The notes under the pieces are model-generated. The model was not told the DNA's origin, did no database searches, and was given only the letters and a program-made list of their open reading frames with translations. This document shows, one piece after another, positions 43,456-52,067 of a stretch of DNA of 64,000 bases. Made by a program: the position numbers and the translations under genes. Position 1 is the stretch's first letter. Every line of letters begins with the position of its first letter. This stretch comes from Fodinicola acaciae (GTDB lineage Bacteria; Actinomycetota; Actinomycetes; Mycobacteriales; HKI-0501): positions 2,111,235-2,175,234 of the forward strand of contig NZ_WOTN01000001.1 in NCBI RefSeq assembly GCF_010993745.1, read 5' to 3'.

Positions 43456-43643
43456 GGAGATCTCCAAAGCCGGCGATATTCCGGCCGGAGTCTCACACGT
43501 ACGCGATCGCGGCTGCCATCAGTTCGACAATCATCGCGGTGTTTTACCTTTTCATTACTTCGAGGGATATCGCAGTGATGGCCGGGAAAACGCCGACGTG
43601 CCAAGGTTGCTGCGCTGACCTCTCCTTTTTCCGGGGTGAATCC
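43456..43643. promoter_or_regulatory. Shared promoter region of the two giant secreted genes
   Basis: The 188 bases between the divergent RHS and FG-GAP starts are relatively AT-rich (for example TTTTACCTTTTCATTAC near 43541). Both genes must start transcription here, so coordinated control is likely. I see no perfect operator. Confidence 0.45.
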
Positions 43644-46600
43644 ATGGGTCCAAGCCGCCGTCGCGGACGTCTGATCGCATTTGTCTCGTTCGTGGCGGCG
43701 GTATTGCTGCCGCTGTCCATGGTCACCGACGCACAGGCCAGTCCAGTTCCGGCCAAAACGCCGGCGCGGAAGGTCGACCCATACGCGTCACCGGACGCGA
43801 AAGCGATACAAAGCGCCAAAACATCCGGTAAACGCGTGGAGATTCCCAGCCTACGCTCGGAAACCTCGACGACGTACGCCAATCCGGACGGCACGCGTAC
43901 GCTCGAGCAGCACGCGATGCCGGTGCGCGTACGTCGTGGCGACGGCTGGGTCGCGCCGGACACCACGTTGCACCGCCAGCCGGACGGCTCGATCCGGCCG
44001 GCCGCCACGACCGTTCCGATCGTGCTTTCCGGCGGCGGCAGCACCAACCTGCTCAGCATCGGACATCCGGACGCCCAGGTGCGGATGGGATGGATCGCGA
44101 AACTGCCGGCGCCGGAGGTTTCCGCCGACACGGCCACCTATCCCGACGTTTTTCCCGGCGTCGACCTGCGAATCCAGGTCACCATCGACGGATTTTCGCA
44201 TCTGCTCGTGGTGAAGGACCGCGCCGCCGCACAGAATCCGGCGCTGCGGACGCTCCATTATCCGGTCAGCGCGACCGGCGTGACGCTGCGTACGAAGGCC
44301 GACGGGCGTACGGTCGCCGTCGACCGCGCCGGCAAGATCCTTTTCACCGCCGGAAATCCGATGATGTGGGACACGCCGCCGGCACCGGTCAGCGCCGCGC
44401 AGAAAGCCGCCGTCGCCGGCCTCGGCGGGAAGCAGCCGCCGAAATACGCGCGGGTCGGTCTGGCCACGACCGCCGCCGGACAGCTGGCCAAGGCCGGCAC
44501 CGCACCGGCCGCGGCCAGTCCGACCGAGTTCGTACTGACGCCGGACACCGGGATGCTCGACGACCCGGCCGCGCGTTTTCCGCTCTACATCGACCCGTCG
44601 CTGAGCGGCGGCCTGATCAGGTGGATGCACGTCAACGTACGGATGGGAAACCAGACCGGCTGGGGCTACGACACCAATGACGGTGGCGCGAAAGTCGGCT
44701 GGGCCTACGACAACAGCGGCAACCTCTATCGCTCGATGTTCCTGCTGTCGACCGTCAACGGCGCGCAGACCATCGCCGGCGCCACGATCACGGACGCGAG
44801 CTTCCACATCGTGCTGGACTACAGTCCGTCCGGCACGGCCACTCCGGTCGAGGCCTGGCTGCTCCAGGACCTCGACCCCAACGCGTTTCTCGACTGGGAC
44901 AACACCGGCGGCTACTGGAAGACCTGGTTCAGCACACAGTCGGCCGAGGCCTATCCGCGGCCCGATCCCAAGAACATGACCTTTGCCGGCGACAACCTGA
45001 AAAACGCCGTCCAGGACGTCGCCAACCGGCGAGCCACCACGATGTCGATCGGCCTGAAAGCACCGGACGAGCGCAACATCTACCAGTGGAAGAAATTCCA
45101 GCCGAACACCGCGGTCCTGTCGATCACGTACGACAATCCGCCGCGGATGCCGCGCGGTCTGAACATGACGCGGCCGGTCACCTGTGGCACCGCCTCCGCC
45201 CCGGTGGCGATCGGCACCAACACCCCGCAGTTCACCGGCGCCGCCGACGATCCGGACTCCGGCGACAACATCACCTCGCGGCTGCAGATCGTCGACCCCA
45301 GCGGCAATGTCGCGTACCAGAACGATGTCGGTCCGACCGTGGCCGGCTCGTCGTTCTCCTGGCCGCAGGTGCCGACCGGCAGCCTGGCCAACGGCGTCGT
45401 CTACCACTACCACGCGACCAGTACGGACAGCAGCGGCATCACCAGTCCGGCCACCCCCGACTGCTATTTCATTGTCGACACGGTGAAACCGAGCGTCCCG
45501 AAGATCGTTTCCGCGGACTATCCTGACGGCGAGCCGACGCTCTACGTGCGGACGACCGGCACGGTCACCTTCCAGCCCGGCAGCACCGCCGACAACGACA
45601 TCGCCGAATATGTCTACGGTTTCCAGCAGGACAAGGTCACCATGCGGGTGAAGGCCGCCGCCGACGGCACGGCCAAGGTGCCGATCACCGTCGCGCCGGA
45701 CCCGACAACCGGCGTACCGAGCAAGAAACTCTACGTCCGCGCGGTGGACCGCGCCGGCAACGTCAGCGCGATCCGGCCGTCCTGGGACCTGGAGGCACTC
45801 GACGAGGACGCCGGTAATCCGCATCCGGTGCGGCACGTACGCGCCGACGCCACCGGTGACGGAAAGGCCGACATCACCGCGGTCATCGACCAGGGTTTCG
45901 GCCGTACGACCGTGTGGAACGTGACCTCGGCGGCCAACGGCGGGTTCGTGAACGGCTACATCGGCTGGGACAGCGGCGACGGCGGCGGTTTCGCCTTGTA
46001 TCGCACGCGTCCCGTACAAGGCGACTTCGACGGCGACGGCCATGCCGACATCGCGATGTTCCGCGAAGGCGCCGGCCGGACGATCTCGCTTTACCTGCTG
46101 CTGTCGGACGGAAACCGATACAACGCCTTCCCGGCGGTGTGGACCAGTGATGCCAACGCCTTCCCGCTGAGCACCGCGCGTGTGGTGGCCGGCGACGTCG
46201 ACAACGACGGAAAGACCGACATCATCGTCCAGAACGCCGGCACCAACAACAACTGGCAGGCCCTGGTTTTCACCGCGAAAACCGGGTTCAAGACGCCGAC
46301 GGTCTGGACGACGGCAGCGGCCGGCAACAGCTGGGCCCAGAGCACGCCGCTCATCGCAGACATCGACGGCGACCACAACGCCGACCTGGTGAGCGTACGC
46401 AGCGCCGGCACGTGCCGGACCGCCATCGACGTCTATCCGTCCACCGGCAGCGGTTTCGGCTCCCCCACGACGATCTACGACTCCGGCGCCGGAAACTACT
46501 GCTGGGAGAAGAACAAACCGGTCGTCGCCGATGTGAACGGCGACGGCAAGGACGACATCGTCTCGCTTTACGAGTACGGACCGAGTGACACCGGCTACAA

Positions 46601-47807
46601 CGTGTTCCTGTCCAACGGAAGCACGCTGACGCAGTCGAGCTGGCTGCGGCGGCAAGGCGCTCTGGACCTCTCGGTCATGACGTTGCTGGCCGGAGATTAC
46701 GACGGTGACGGCAAATCCGATGTCGCGCTGCTCAACGCCGGCGCGCCGGCCGGCCACCAACAGGTCTTCACGTTCCATTCCACCGGCACCGCGTTCGAGG
46801 ACGCGGTGCTGGCCTGGGACGGCGAGGTCGACGCGAGCACCGGGCCGAAATTCGACCTGGAGCACCGAAACTACGAGCTGGTCAACCGCAACAGCGGCAA
46901 ATGCCTGAACGTACAAGGTGTCAGCACCGCCGACATGGCGAACTTCATCCAGTACCAATGCCTGCCGCTCGACCTCAACGCGCGTTTCCGGATCGACGCG
47001 GTCAACGGTCTCGGCACGTACACGATCCGGCCGATGCACATCGCCAACGGCAGTCCGGCCGGCGTGATGTGCGCGGATGTCGCGTACGCGAGCGTCGACG
47101 ACGGCGCACAGCTCGTGCAACATCCGTGTGGAGGCGGCAACGGCGAGGCGTACGCCAACCAGCAGGTCACGTTGCAATACGTCGAAGGTGCCAGCTATGA
47201 CACCGTCGTACAGCTGAAATTCGCGCACAGCGGCAAATGCGCCGGCGTCGACGGTGCGCGTACCGACGACCTCGCGCCGGTCAAGCAGGTCACCTGTGGA
47301 CAGAGCGCGGACCAGCAGTGGATCCTGCGCGCCACGTACAACCCGACGCAGCTCGGCGAGAACGGCACCGCGCGCTATCGGGTCGAGGCGGACACCAACC
47401 ACAACATGGTGCTGGACGTGACCAACTGCGAGACCCCGGACAACGGCGGCGGCCAGGTGCGGATGTGGGACTGGGTCACCGGCAGCCCGTGCCAGGGTTG
47501 GCAGCTGGAAAGCCTCGGCGACGACGTATACAAGATCATCGACCCTGATCCGCGCGCCAACCGGCCGATCGACGTCAACAGCTGTTCGAAGCTCACACAC
47601 GGCACGGTCGAGACGTGGCCGCGCAGTGACTCCGAATGCCAGCTGTGGCGGATCGAGCCGAGCGCCGGCGGCACGTTCAGCGTGACGATGGTGAGCACCG
47701 GCTATTCGATGGACGTCTCCGGCTGCGACCCCAACCACGGCGCGCTGGTGATCACCTGGCTCTACTGGGAAGGCGCCTGCCAGCGCTGGACCTTCCGCCA
47801 ACTCTGA
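43644..47807 (+). CDS. giant secreted FG-GAP / ricin-B-lectin protein
   Basis: A 1387-residue exported protein. Signal peptide 1-34 (LIAFVSFVAAVLLPLSMVTDA core), then an RHS-locus type N-terminal region (TYPDVFPGVDLRIQVTIDGF), a beta domain around 320-500, an Ig-like part (VDTVKPSVPKIVSADYPDGE), six FG-GAP repeats with calcium loops from about 732 to 1052 (GDFDGDGHADIAM, GDVDNDGKTDIIV, ADVNGDGKDDIVS, GDYDGDGKSDVAL), and two ricin-type lectin units to the end (NRNSGKCLNVQG, DVTNCETPDNGGG, QLWRIE). It likely binds surface glycans and calcium. Start ATG 43644 with GGGGTGA upstream. Divergent from the RHS gene, probably a functional pair. Confidence 0.92.
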   Translation: MGPSRRRGRLIAFVSFVAAVLLPLSMVTDAQASPVPAKTPARKVDPYASPDAKAIQSAKTSGKRVEIPSLRSETSTTYANPDGTRTLEQHAMPVRVRRGDGWVAPDTTLHRQPDGSIRPAATTVPIVLSGGGSTNLLSIGHPDAQVRMGWIAKLPAPEVSADTATYPDVFPGVDLRIQVTIDGFSHLLVVKDRAAAQNPALRTLHYPVSATGVTLRTKADGRTVAVDRAGKILFTAGNPMMWDTPPAPVSAAQKAAVAGLGGKQPPKYARVGLATTAAGQLAKAGTAPAAASPTEFVLTPDTGMLDDPAARFPLYIDPSLSGGLIRWMHVNVRMGNQTGWGYDTNDGGAKVGWAYDNSGNLYRSMFLLSTVNGAQTIAGATITDASFHIVLDYSPSGTATPVEAWLLQDLDPNAFLDWDNTGGYWKTWFSTQSAEAYPRPDPKNMTFAGDNLKNAVQDVANRRATTMSIGLKAPDERNIYQWKKFQPNTAVLSITYDNPPRMPRGLNMTRPVTCGTASAPVAIGTNTPQFTGAADDPDSGDNITSRLQIVDPSGNVAYQNDVGPTVAGSSFSWPQVPTGSLANGVVYHYHATSTDSSGITSPATPDCYFIVDTVKPSVPKIVSADYPDGEPTLYVRTTGTVTFQPGSTADNDIAEYVYGFQQDKVTMRVKAAADGTAKVPITVAPDPTTGVPSKKLYVRAVDRAGNVSAIRPSWDLEALDEDAGNPHPVRHVRADATGDGKADITAVIDQGFGRTTVWNVTSAANGGFVNGYIGWDSGDGGGFALYRTRPVQGDFDGDGHADIAMFREGAGRTISLYLLLSDGNRYNAFPAVWTSDANAFPLSTARVVAGDVDNDGKTDIIVQNAGTNNNWQALVFTAKTGFKTPTVWTTAAAGNSWAQSTPLIADIDGDHNADLVSVRSAGTCRTAIDVYPSTGSGFGSPTTIYDSGAGNYCWEKNKPVVADVNGDGKDDIVSLYEYGPSDTGYNVFLSNGSTLTQSSWLRRQGALDLSVMTLLAGDYDGDGKSDVALLNAGAPAGHQQVFTFHSTGTAFEDAVLAWDGEVDASTGPKFDLEHRNYELVNRNSGKCLNVQGVSTADMANFIQYQCLPLDLNARFRIDAVNGLGTYTIRPMHIANGSPAGVMCADVAYASVDDGAQLVQHPCGGGNGEAYANQQVTLQYVEGASYDTVVQLKFAHSGKCAGVDGARTDDLAPVKQVTCGQSADQQWILRATYNPTQLGENGTARYRVEADTNHNMVLDVTNCETPDNGGGQVRMWDWVTGSPCQGWQLESLGDDVYKIIDPDPRANRPIDVNSCSKLTHGTVETWPRSDSECQLWRIEPSAGGTFSVTMVSTGYSMDVSGCDPNHGALVITWLYWEGACQRWTFRQL

Positions 47808-47812
47808 CCGTG

Positions 47813-47851
47813 GGGACTCCCTACGTGCGCGTGGTGCTCGCAGGGAGTCCC
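47813..47851. terminator. Hairpin between convergent FG-GAP and F420 genes
   Basis: GGGACTCCCT (47813-47822) pairs exactly with AGGGAGTCCC (47842-47851) over a 19-base loop. It lies between the stop at 47807 and the opposing stop at 47856, a bidirectional terminator. Confidence 0.75.
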
Positions 47852-47855
47852 TCGG

Positions 47856-48794
47856 CTATACCTGCGGCAGGACCTCGGCGGCGATCAGGTCCAGGTGCTC
47901 CAGGTCGGCCAGGTCGAGAATCTGTACGTACACGCGCGACACCCCGGCCTCCGCGTAGGTGCCGATCTTGTCGACCACCTCGGCCGGCGAGCCGGCAAGG
48001 CCGTTCTCGCGCAGGTCGGACAGATCGCGACCGGTCGCGGCCGCGCGCCGCTTGAGCGTCTGCTCGTCCTTGGCGACGACGGTCGTCTGCGCGGTCGACC
48101 AGATCATGTCGCTCTCCGCGCGGCCGGCCTCGACCAGCGCGGCGCGTACGACGTCGAACTGCGCGGCCGTCTCGGCGGCATTCCGGAACGGGAAGTTGAA
48201 CTCGTCGGCGTACTTGGCGGCCAGCGCCGGCGTCTTCTTCTTGCCGCCCCCACCGATGATGATCGGCGGCCGCGGCGACTGCACCGGCTTCGGCAGGCCT
48301 GGCGAGTCGACGATCTGGTAGTGCTTGCCGTCGAAGGAGTACGTCTCACCGTCCGGCACCGCCCAGATGCCGGTGATCAGCTCCAGCTGCTCGGCGAACC
48401 GCTCGAACCGCTCGGCCAGCGACGGAAACGGCAGGCCGAGCGCGGTGTGCTCCTGCTCGTACCAGCCCGAGCCGAGGCCGAAGTCGACGCGGCCGCCGGA
48501 CATCTGGTCGACCTGCGCCACCTCGACGGCGAGTACGCCGGGGTTGCGGAAGGTCGCCGAGGTCACCAGCGTGCCGAGCCGGATCCGCGAGGTCTCGCGC
48601 GCCAACGCACCGAGCGTGACCCACGAGTCGGTCGGCCCGGGGTGACCCGGCACGTGGCCACCCATCTTGAGGAAGTGGTCGGAGCGGAAGAACGCGTCGA
48701 AGCCGTTCTCCTCGGTCTTCTTCGCCACCGCCAGCAGGTCGTCGTAGGAGGCACCTTGCTGGGGCTCGGTGAAAATTCGCAACGTCATCGCCAT
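47856..48794 (-). CDS. LLM-class F420-dependent oxidoreductase
   Basis: A 312-residue TIM-barrel enzyme of the luciferase-like monooxygenase family that uses F420 rather than FMN. It begins MAMTLRIFTEPQQGASYDD and has GGRVDFGLGSGWYEQEHTA and PPIIIGGGGKKKTPALAA, both seen in the TIGR03560 group. Such enzymes reduce or oxidise unknown small metabolites. Start ATG 48794 or 48788; the TTG at 48800 is weaker. It is divergent from the 2'-phosphotransferase by 38 bases. Confidence 0.88.
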   Translation of the reverse strand: MAMTLRIFTEPQQGASYDDLLAVAKKTEENGFDAFFRSDHFLKMGGHVPGHPGPTDSWVTLGALARETSRIRLGTLVTSATFRNPGVLAVEVAQVDQMSGGRVDFGLGSGWYEQEHTALGLPFPSLAERFERFAEQLELITGIWAVPDGETYSFDGKHYQIVDSPGLPKPVQSPRPPIIIGGGGKKKTPALAAKYADEFNFPFRNAAETAAQFDVVRAALVEAGRAESDMIWSTAQTTVVAKDEQTLKRRAAATGRDLSDLRENGLAGSPAEVVDKIGTYAEAGVSRVYVQILDLADLEHLDLIAAEVLPQV

Positions 48795-48832
48795 AGCCAA
48801 GATCCTATAGACGCCGATGGCATGATGCGTGC

Positions 48833-49369
48833 GTGGACAGAGTGGCGATCAGCAAGACGATGGCGCACGCGCTGCGGCACGACCCGGCCGCGTACGGCCT
48901 GACGCTCGACTCCGAAGGCTGGGTCACCCTCGACGCACTCGTCGGCGCGCTCGCCAAACGCTGGCCGGCGATCAGCCGCGACGATGTGACGAGCCTGATC
49001 GACGAGTCGGCCAAAAAGCGCTACGAGATCAGCGGCGAACGTATCCGCGCCGGTTATGGCCACTCCACCGCCGACCGCATCGACCAGGTGGCGGCGACCC
49101 CGCCGGACACGCTTTTCCACGGCACGCAAGCCGCCGAGGCGATCGAACGCGACGGTCTCAGGTCGATGCGCCGGCAGTACGTGCACCTGAGCACCACCGA
49201 AGACGTCGCGCGCGAAGTCGGCTCACGACGCGGTCCCACGCCGACAATCTTCCGCGTGGACGCCAAAGCCGCCCATGACGACGGCGTCGTCTTCTATCGC
49301 ACGTCCGACCCGCGTACCTGGCTGGTCGACAGCCTGCCGGCGCGCTATCTGGCCAGGACCGACGGCTGA
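48833..49369 (+). CDS. kptA: RNA 2'-phosphotransferase (Tpt1/KptA family)
   Basis: A 178-residue enzyme that uses NAD+ to remove a 2'-phosphate from RNA, giving ADP-ribose 1'',2''-cyclic phosphate; bacterial members can also ADP-ribosylate 5'-phosphate ends. The Arg-His-Arg-Arg set is readable: LRHDP, RIRAGYGHS, LFHGT and RQYVHLS. The N-terminal winged helix is SKTMAHALRHD and SEGWVTLDALVGAL. Bacteria have no tRNA splicing of the yeast type, so the job is unclear. Start GTG 48833. A sliding-clamp paralogue follows 30 bases later. Confidence 0.93.
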   Translation: MDRVAISKTMAHALRHDPAAYGLTLDSEGWVTLDALVGALAKRWPAISRDDVTSLIDESAKKRYEISGERIRAGYGHSTADRIDQVAATPPDTLFHGTQAAEAIERDGLRSMRRQYVHLSTTEDVAREVGSRRGPTPTIFRVDAKAAHDDGVVFYRTSDPRTWLVDSLPARYLARTDG

Positions 49370-49399
49370 ACTGTCACAGCCGACCGCTACCGTCCTGTC

Positions 49400-50524
49400 A
49401 TGGCCGTCGACTTCACCGCACACACGTCCGCGCTGGCCGCGGCCGCCGTCGAGCTCACCAGGCTGCTGCCTGGCCGGATCAGCGAGCCGGTGCTGGCCGG
49501 CGTGCTGCTGACCGCGGGCGCGACCGGCGTACGGCTGGCCGGCACCGACCGCGAGCGGTTCGCCGAGGCGAGCACCGGCGCGACCACGCACACCGAGGGC
49601 ACCGTGCTGGTGCCGGCGCGGCCGCTCGCCGACACGTTGCGTGCGCTGGAGGATCCGGAGGTCCGGCTGGTGACCGAGGGGTCACGGCTGGCCATCCGTA
49701 CGCCGTCGGCACGGTTCGCGTTGCCGTTGCTGGACATCGGCGTGCATCCCGGTGTGGCCGCGCCACCCCCGCTGCAGGGCACGCTGCACGCCGAGACGTT
49801 CGCCAACATCGTGTCCGCGGTCGCCGGCGCCGCCTCCACCGAGGACGCGCTGCCGATCTTCACCGGCGTACGCATCCGCTCCGACGGCGAGCGGCTGGAG
49901 CTGCTGGCCACCGACCGCTATCGGCTCTCCGTCGGCCGGCTGCCGTGGGTCGGCGCCGCGCCGGAGGCATCGGTCGACGCGCTCGCGCCGGCCGGCATGC
50001 TGATCGACGCGGCACGCCGGCTCGGCAACGCGGACGCGGTCAACCTGCACGCCGACGGCGACCGGATCGCGCTGCGCTGGGGTGGCACCAGCGTGTCGAG
50101 CGTCCTGCTCGCCGGTCAGTATCCGGACCGCCAGCTGACGAAGCTGCTAGAGACCACCATCGAGTGCACCGTGCTGGCCGACGCCGACGAGCTGTCCGCC
50201 GCGATCCGCCGCGCCTCGCTCTACTCCGGCGTGAGCGGCGTCGTCACGCTGACCACCTCCGACGCCGGCGTGACCGTCACCGGCCACGACCCGCTGGCCG
50301 GCGAGTCGGAGGAGACCATCAAGGCCGAGGTCACCGGCAACCACATGACGACGGCGTTCCGCGCTCGCTATCTGACCGAGGCACTGCGTGCCTTCGCGAC
50401 CGGCCCTGTGCTCGTACAACTCCAGGACGGCATGGCCGCCACCGTCATCACCGCACCACAGCTGGACGGTCAGCAGACCGAGCTGACCCACCTGGTCAAG
50501 CCCATGCTGCCGCCCGCCCACTGA
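49400..50524 (+). CDS. DNA polymerase III beta-clamp paralogue
   Basis: A 374-residue protein with the three repeated domains of the bacterial sliding clamp. Clamp-like text: GRISEPVLAGVLLTA, ALPIFTGVRIRSDGERLELLATDRYRLSV, AGQYPDRQLTKLL, NHMTTAFRARYLTEALRA and a final THLVKPMLPP where standard DnaN ends in MPMRL or MPVRL. It lies far from any dnaA context, so it is a second clamp, not the replicative one. The C-terminal client-binding pocket seems altered. Start ATG 49400. It is likely cotranscribed with kptA, which suggests a joint role in nucleic-acid repair; that is inference. Confidence 0.88.
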   Translation: MAVDFTAHTSALAAAAVELTRLLPGRISEPVLAGVLLTAGATGVRLAGTDRERFAEASTGATTHTEGTVLVPARPLADTLRALEDPEVRLVTEGSRLAIRTPSARFALPLLDIGVHPGVAAPPPLQGTLHAETFANIVSAVAGAASTEDALPIFTGVRIRSDGERLELLATDRYRLSVGRLPWVGAAPEASVDALAPAGMLIDAARRLGNADAVNLHADGDRIALRWGGTSVSSVLLAGQYPDRQLTKLLETTIECTVLADADELSAAIRRASLYSGVSGVVTLTTSDAGVTVTGHDPLAGESEETIKAEVTGNHMTTAFRARYLTEALRAFATGPVLVQLQDGMAATVITAPQLDGQQTELTHLVKPMLPPAH

Positions 50525-50825
50525 GGACGATCTAGCTTAGAGGCCTCACCCGCGTACGTCTTATGCCGATGCCAGAATCAGGCCTTTGGCCGGGGTGGAC
50601 TGGTGTGGCTGACAGTGCAGGTGAGGCGGCTCGGCCGCGTAATACTTGGTTAACAAGACATTGCATCGGACATCCGTTGCGCGCCGGCAGTCACAGCAGC
50701 ATTACCTGTTTCAACAGTCACACCCGTCACAGCACCTGCCGGTCGCGCGGGTGCGAAAGCCTTGTTTCTTGCATCTATCGCTAGTAAATCGACATTCACA
50801 CCATCGGCGAACCTCGCAAGATGGA

Positions 50826-50841
50826 CATGTAGCGCTACATG
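50826..50841. promoter_or_regulatory. Perfect palindrome CATGTAGCGCTACATG
   Basis: All 16 bases are self-complementary. The inner 12 (TGTAGCGCTACA) are the complete form of the half sites at 6471-6501. It lies in low-GC DNA upstream of no obvious intact gene; the palindrome may be an operator orphaned by gene loss. Confidence 0.5.
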
Positions 50842-50951
50842 CGCCATTTGAGTCCCATATAGTGGACCTCCTAGCCGCTCACCGGGACGCCATCGCCCTC
50901 CGGCGTCGCCTGGCCATCACGCCAACCTGGCACTCCTACCCTTGGAATAGA

Positions 50952-51083
50952 TCACCTAGCGGCCTGCTCGGCCGACGCGATGTCGGACCACCGGATCACC
51001 GAAGCGATGCCACCGTGCCGATGAACGATGCCTTTCTCGTAGAGGTCGAAGCGCTCGCCACTCCCGTGACGGGCGAGGCAGGA
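50952..51083 (-). pseudogene. Remnant of a DUF6585-like gene
   Basis: One minus-strand frame reads GERFDLYEKGIVHRHGGIAS then VIRWSDIASAEQAAR before a stop. The pattern ERFDLYE-x-G-(L/I)VHR followed by a tryptophan and an acidic I resembles a stretch of DUF6585 membrane proteins. No start or upstream domain is present because the F420 gene begins its 3' end at 51116 in another frame. I take it as a truncated remnant; the match is from memory and weak. Confidence 0.3.
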
Positions 51084-51115
51084 ACGAGTCCGGGAAATGC
51101 CGGTAAGACCGGCCC

Positions 51116-52024
51116 TCAGGTGCGGGATTTTCCCGCACTCGACAATGCTTCCAGCAGCTCGACCTGGCGGGCCGGTGGCATGCCGAGCAGGTTGAGGGTG
51201 AAATGCATCTCCGCACCACCGATCGCCGCCGTCCGTTCCAGGTCGGCGCGTACGGCCTCGACGAACTGCCGCTCGGAAACCGACGCGTCCGCGAACGGCT
51301 GGATGGCGAGCACCACCAGGCGGCCGGTGCCGCCGGCCTCGCGATAGCCCTCCGCCTGCCGCCGGGCGTCGTCCCACCCGGCCGGATGGCCGACCGTGAT
51401 GAAACCGTCCGCGATCCTGGCCGCCCGGCGTACGGCCGCCGGCGAGTTACCGCCGAGCAGCACCGGGATCCGGCCGGCGTACGGCTTCGGGCCGACCGTC
51501 GACGGCGGGATTTCATAGTGGCTGCCGCGAAACTCGACCGGATCCGGTCCCCAGCACGCGCGCATCGCCGCGAGGTGCTCCTCGAAGCCGCCACCGCGAC
51601 GGCTGACCGGCACCCCGGCGGCGACGAACTCCTCGGGAATACCAAACCGACTCTCCGGCGTGCCGCCACCGCCTTGGCCGAGGCCGGCGTCGAGCCGGCC
51701 GCGGGACAGCTGGTCCAGCGTGGCCAGCCGGCGCGCCAGGACGATCGGCGGCTGGAAGATCGTGTTGACGATCGTGGTCGCCAGCCGGATACGACTCGTG
51801 TGCGCGGCGGCCCAGGTCAGCACCTCCAGCGGGTCCCAGACGTACGCCTCCGGCAGTCCGGCGCCGTTGTCCCAGCCGGGACCGACCGGCATCAGCAGCC
51901 GCTCGGTCACCGACACGGCGTGGAATCCGAGCCGCTCGGCGGCCTTCGCGATCGTCGCGACCGAGTCGGGTCCGGCATACGGGCCGAAATGCGGCAGGCT
52001 GACGCCGATCCGCGGTGTGCTCAT
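51116..52024 (-). CDS. LLM-class F420-dependent oxidoreductase
   Basis: A 302-residue luciferase-like barrel protein. It starts MSTPRIGVSLPHFGPYAGPD, with RIRLATTIVNTIFQPPIVLAR and LDAGLGQGGGG, then PVLLGGNSPAAVRRAARIADG, all characteristic of F420-dependent LLM enzymes. Start ATG 52024 is set by GGAGG six bases upstream. It shares the leftward direction with the SnoaL-like gene at 52068 (43 bases apart), so they may be cotranscribed under the TetR operator at 52526. Substrate unknown. Confidence 0.9.
   Translation of the reverse strand: MSTPRIGVSLPHFGPYAGPDSVATIAKAAERLGFHAVSVTERLLMPVGPGWDNGAGLPEAYVWDPLEVLTWAAAHTSRIRLATTIVNTIFQPPIVLARRLATLDQLSRGRLDAGLGQGGGGTPESRFGIPEEFVAAGVPVSRRGGGFEEHLAAMRACWGPDPVEFRGSHYEIPPSTVGPKPYAGRIPVLLGGNSPAAVRRAARIADGFITVGHPAGWDDARRQAEGYREAGGTGRLVVLAIQPFADASVSERQFVEAVRADLERTAAIGGAEMHFTLNLLGMPPARQVELLEALSSAGKSRT
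51120..51138 (-). terminator. Hairpin at the end of the F420 gene
   Basis: GTGCGGGA (51120-51127) pairs with TCCCGCAC (51131-51138) around TTT. It overlaps the last codons of the F420 gene on the minus strand and could end its transcript right at the stop. Confidence 0.5.
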
Positions 52025-52067
52025 CGATCCTCCAGTTGGTGTTGGCGACACCGACTGGTCGGAGCGG

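Larger units (their letters stand above)
50525..51115. other. 591-base stretch without a convincing gene
   Basis: After the clamp gene come a GC-rich spacer, then (about 50640-50870) DNA of clearly lower GC with TTAACAAGACATTG and ATCTATCGCTAGTAAATCG, the 16-base palindrome at 50826, and finally a gene remnant (50952-51083). Short open frames exist on both strands, but their codon use does not match the genome. It looks like the residue of transferred or decaying sequence. Confidence 0.5.

Noticed and set aside
43851-47801. 1300-codon minus-strand frame opposite the FG-GAP gene
   Set aside because: No recognisable domains, Arg/Val-rich composition, and the plus strand encodes calcium-loop repeats and lectin domains with a signal peptide.
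50650-50847. 65-codon minus-strand ORF in the low-GC island
   Set aside because: Codon third positions are near 50 percent G/C, unlike every real gene here, no family resemblance, and its start region is the 16-base palindrome.
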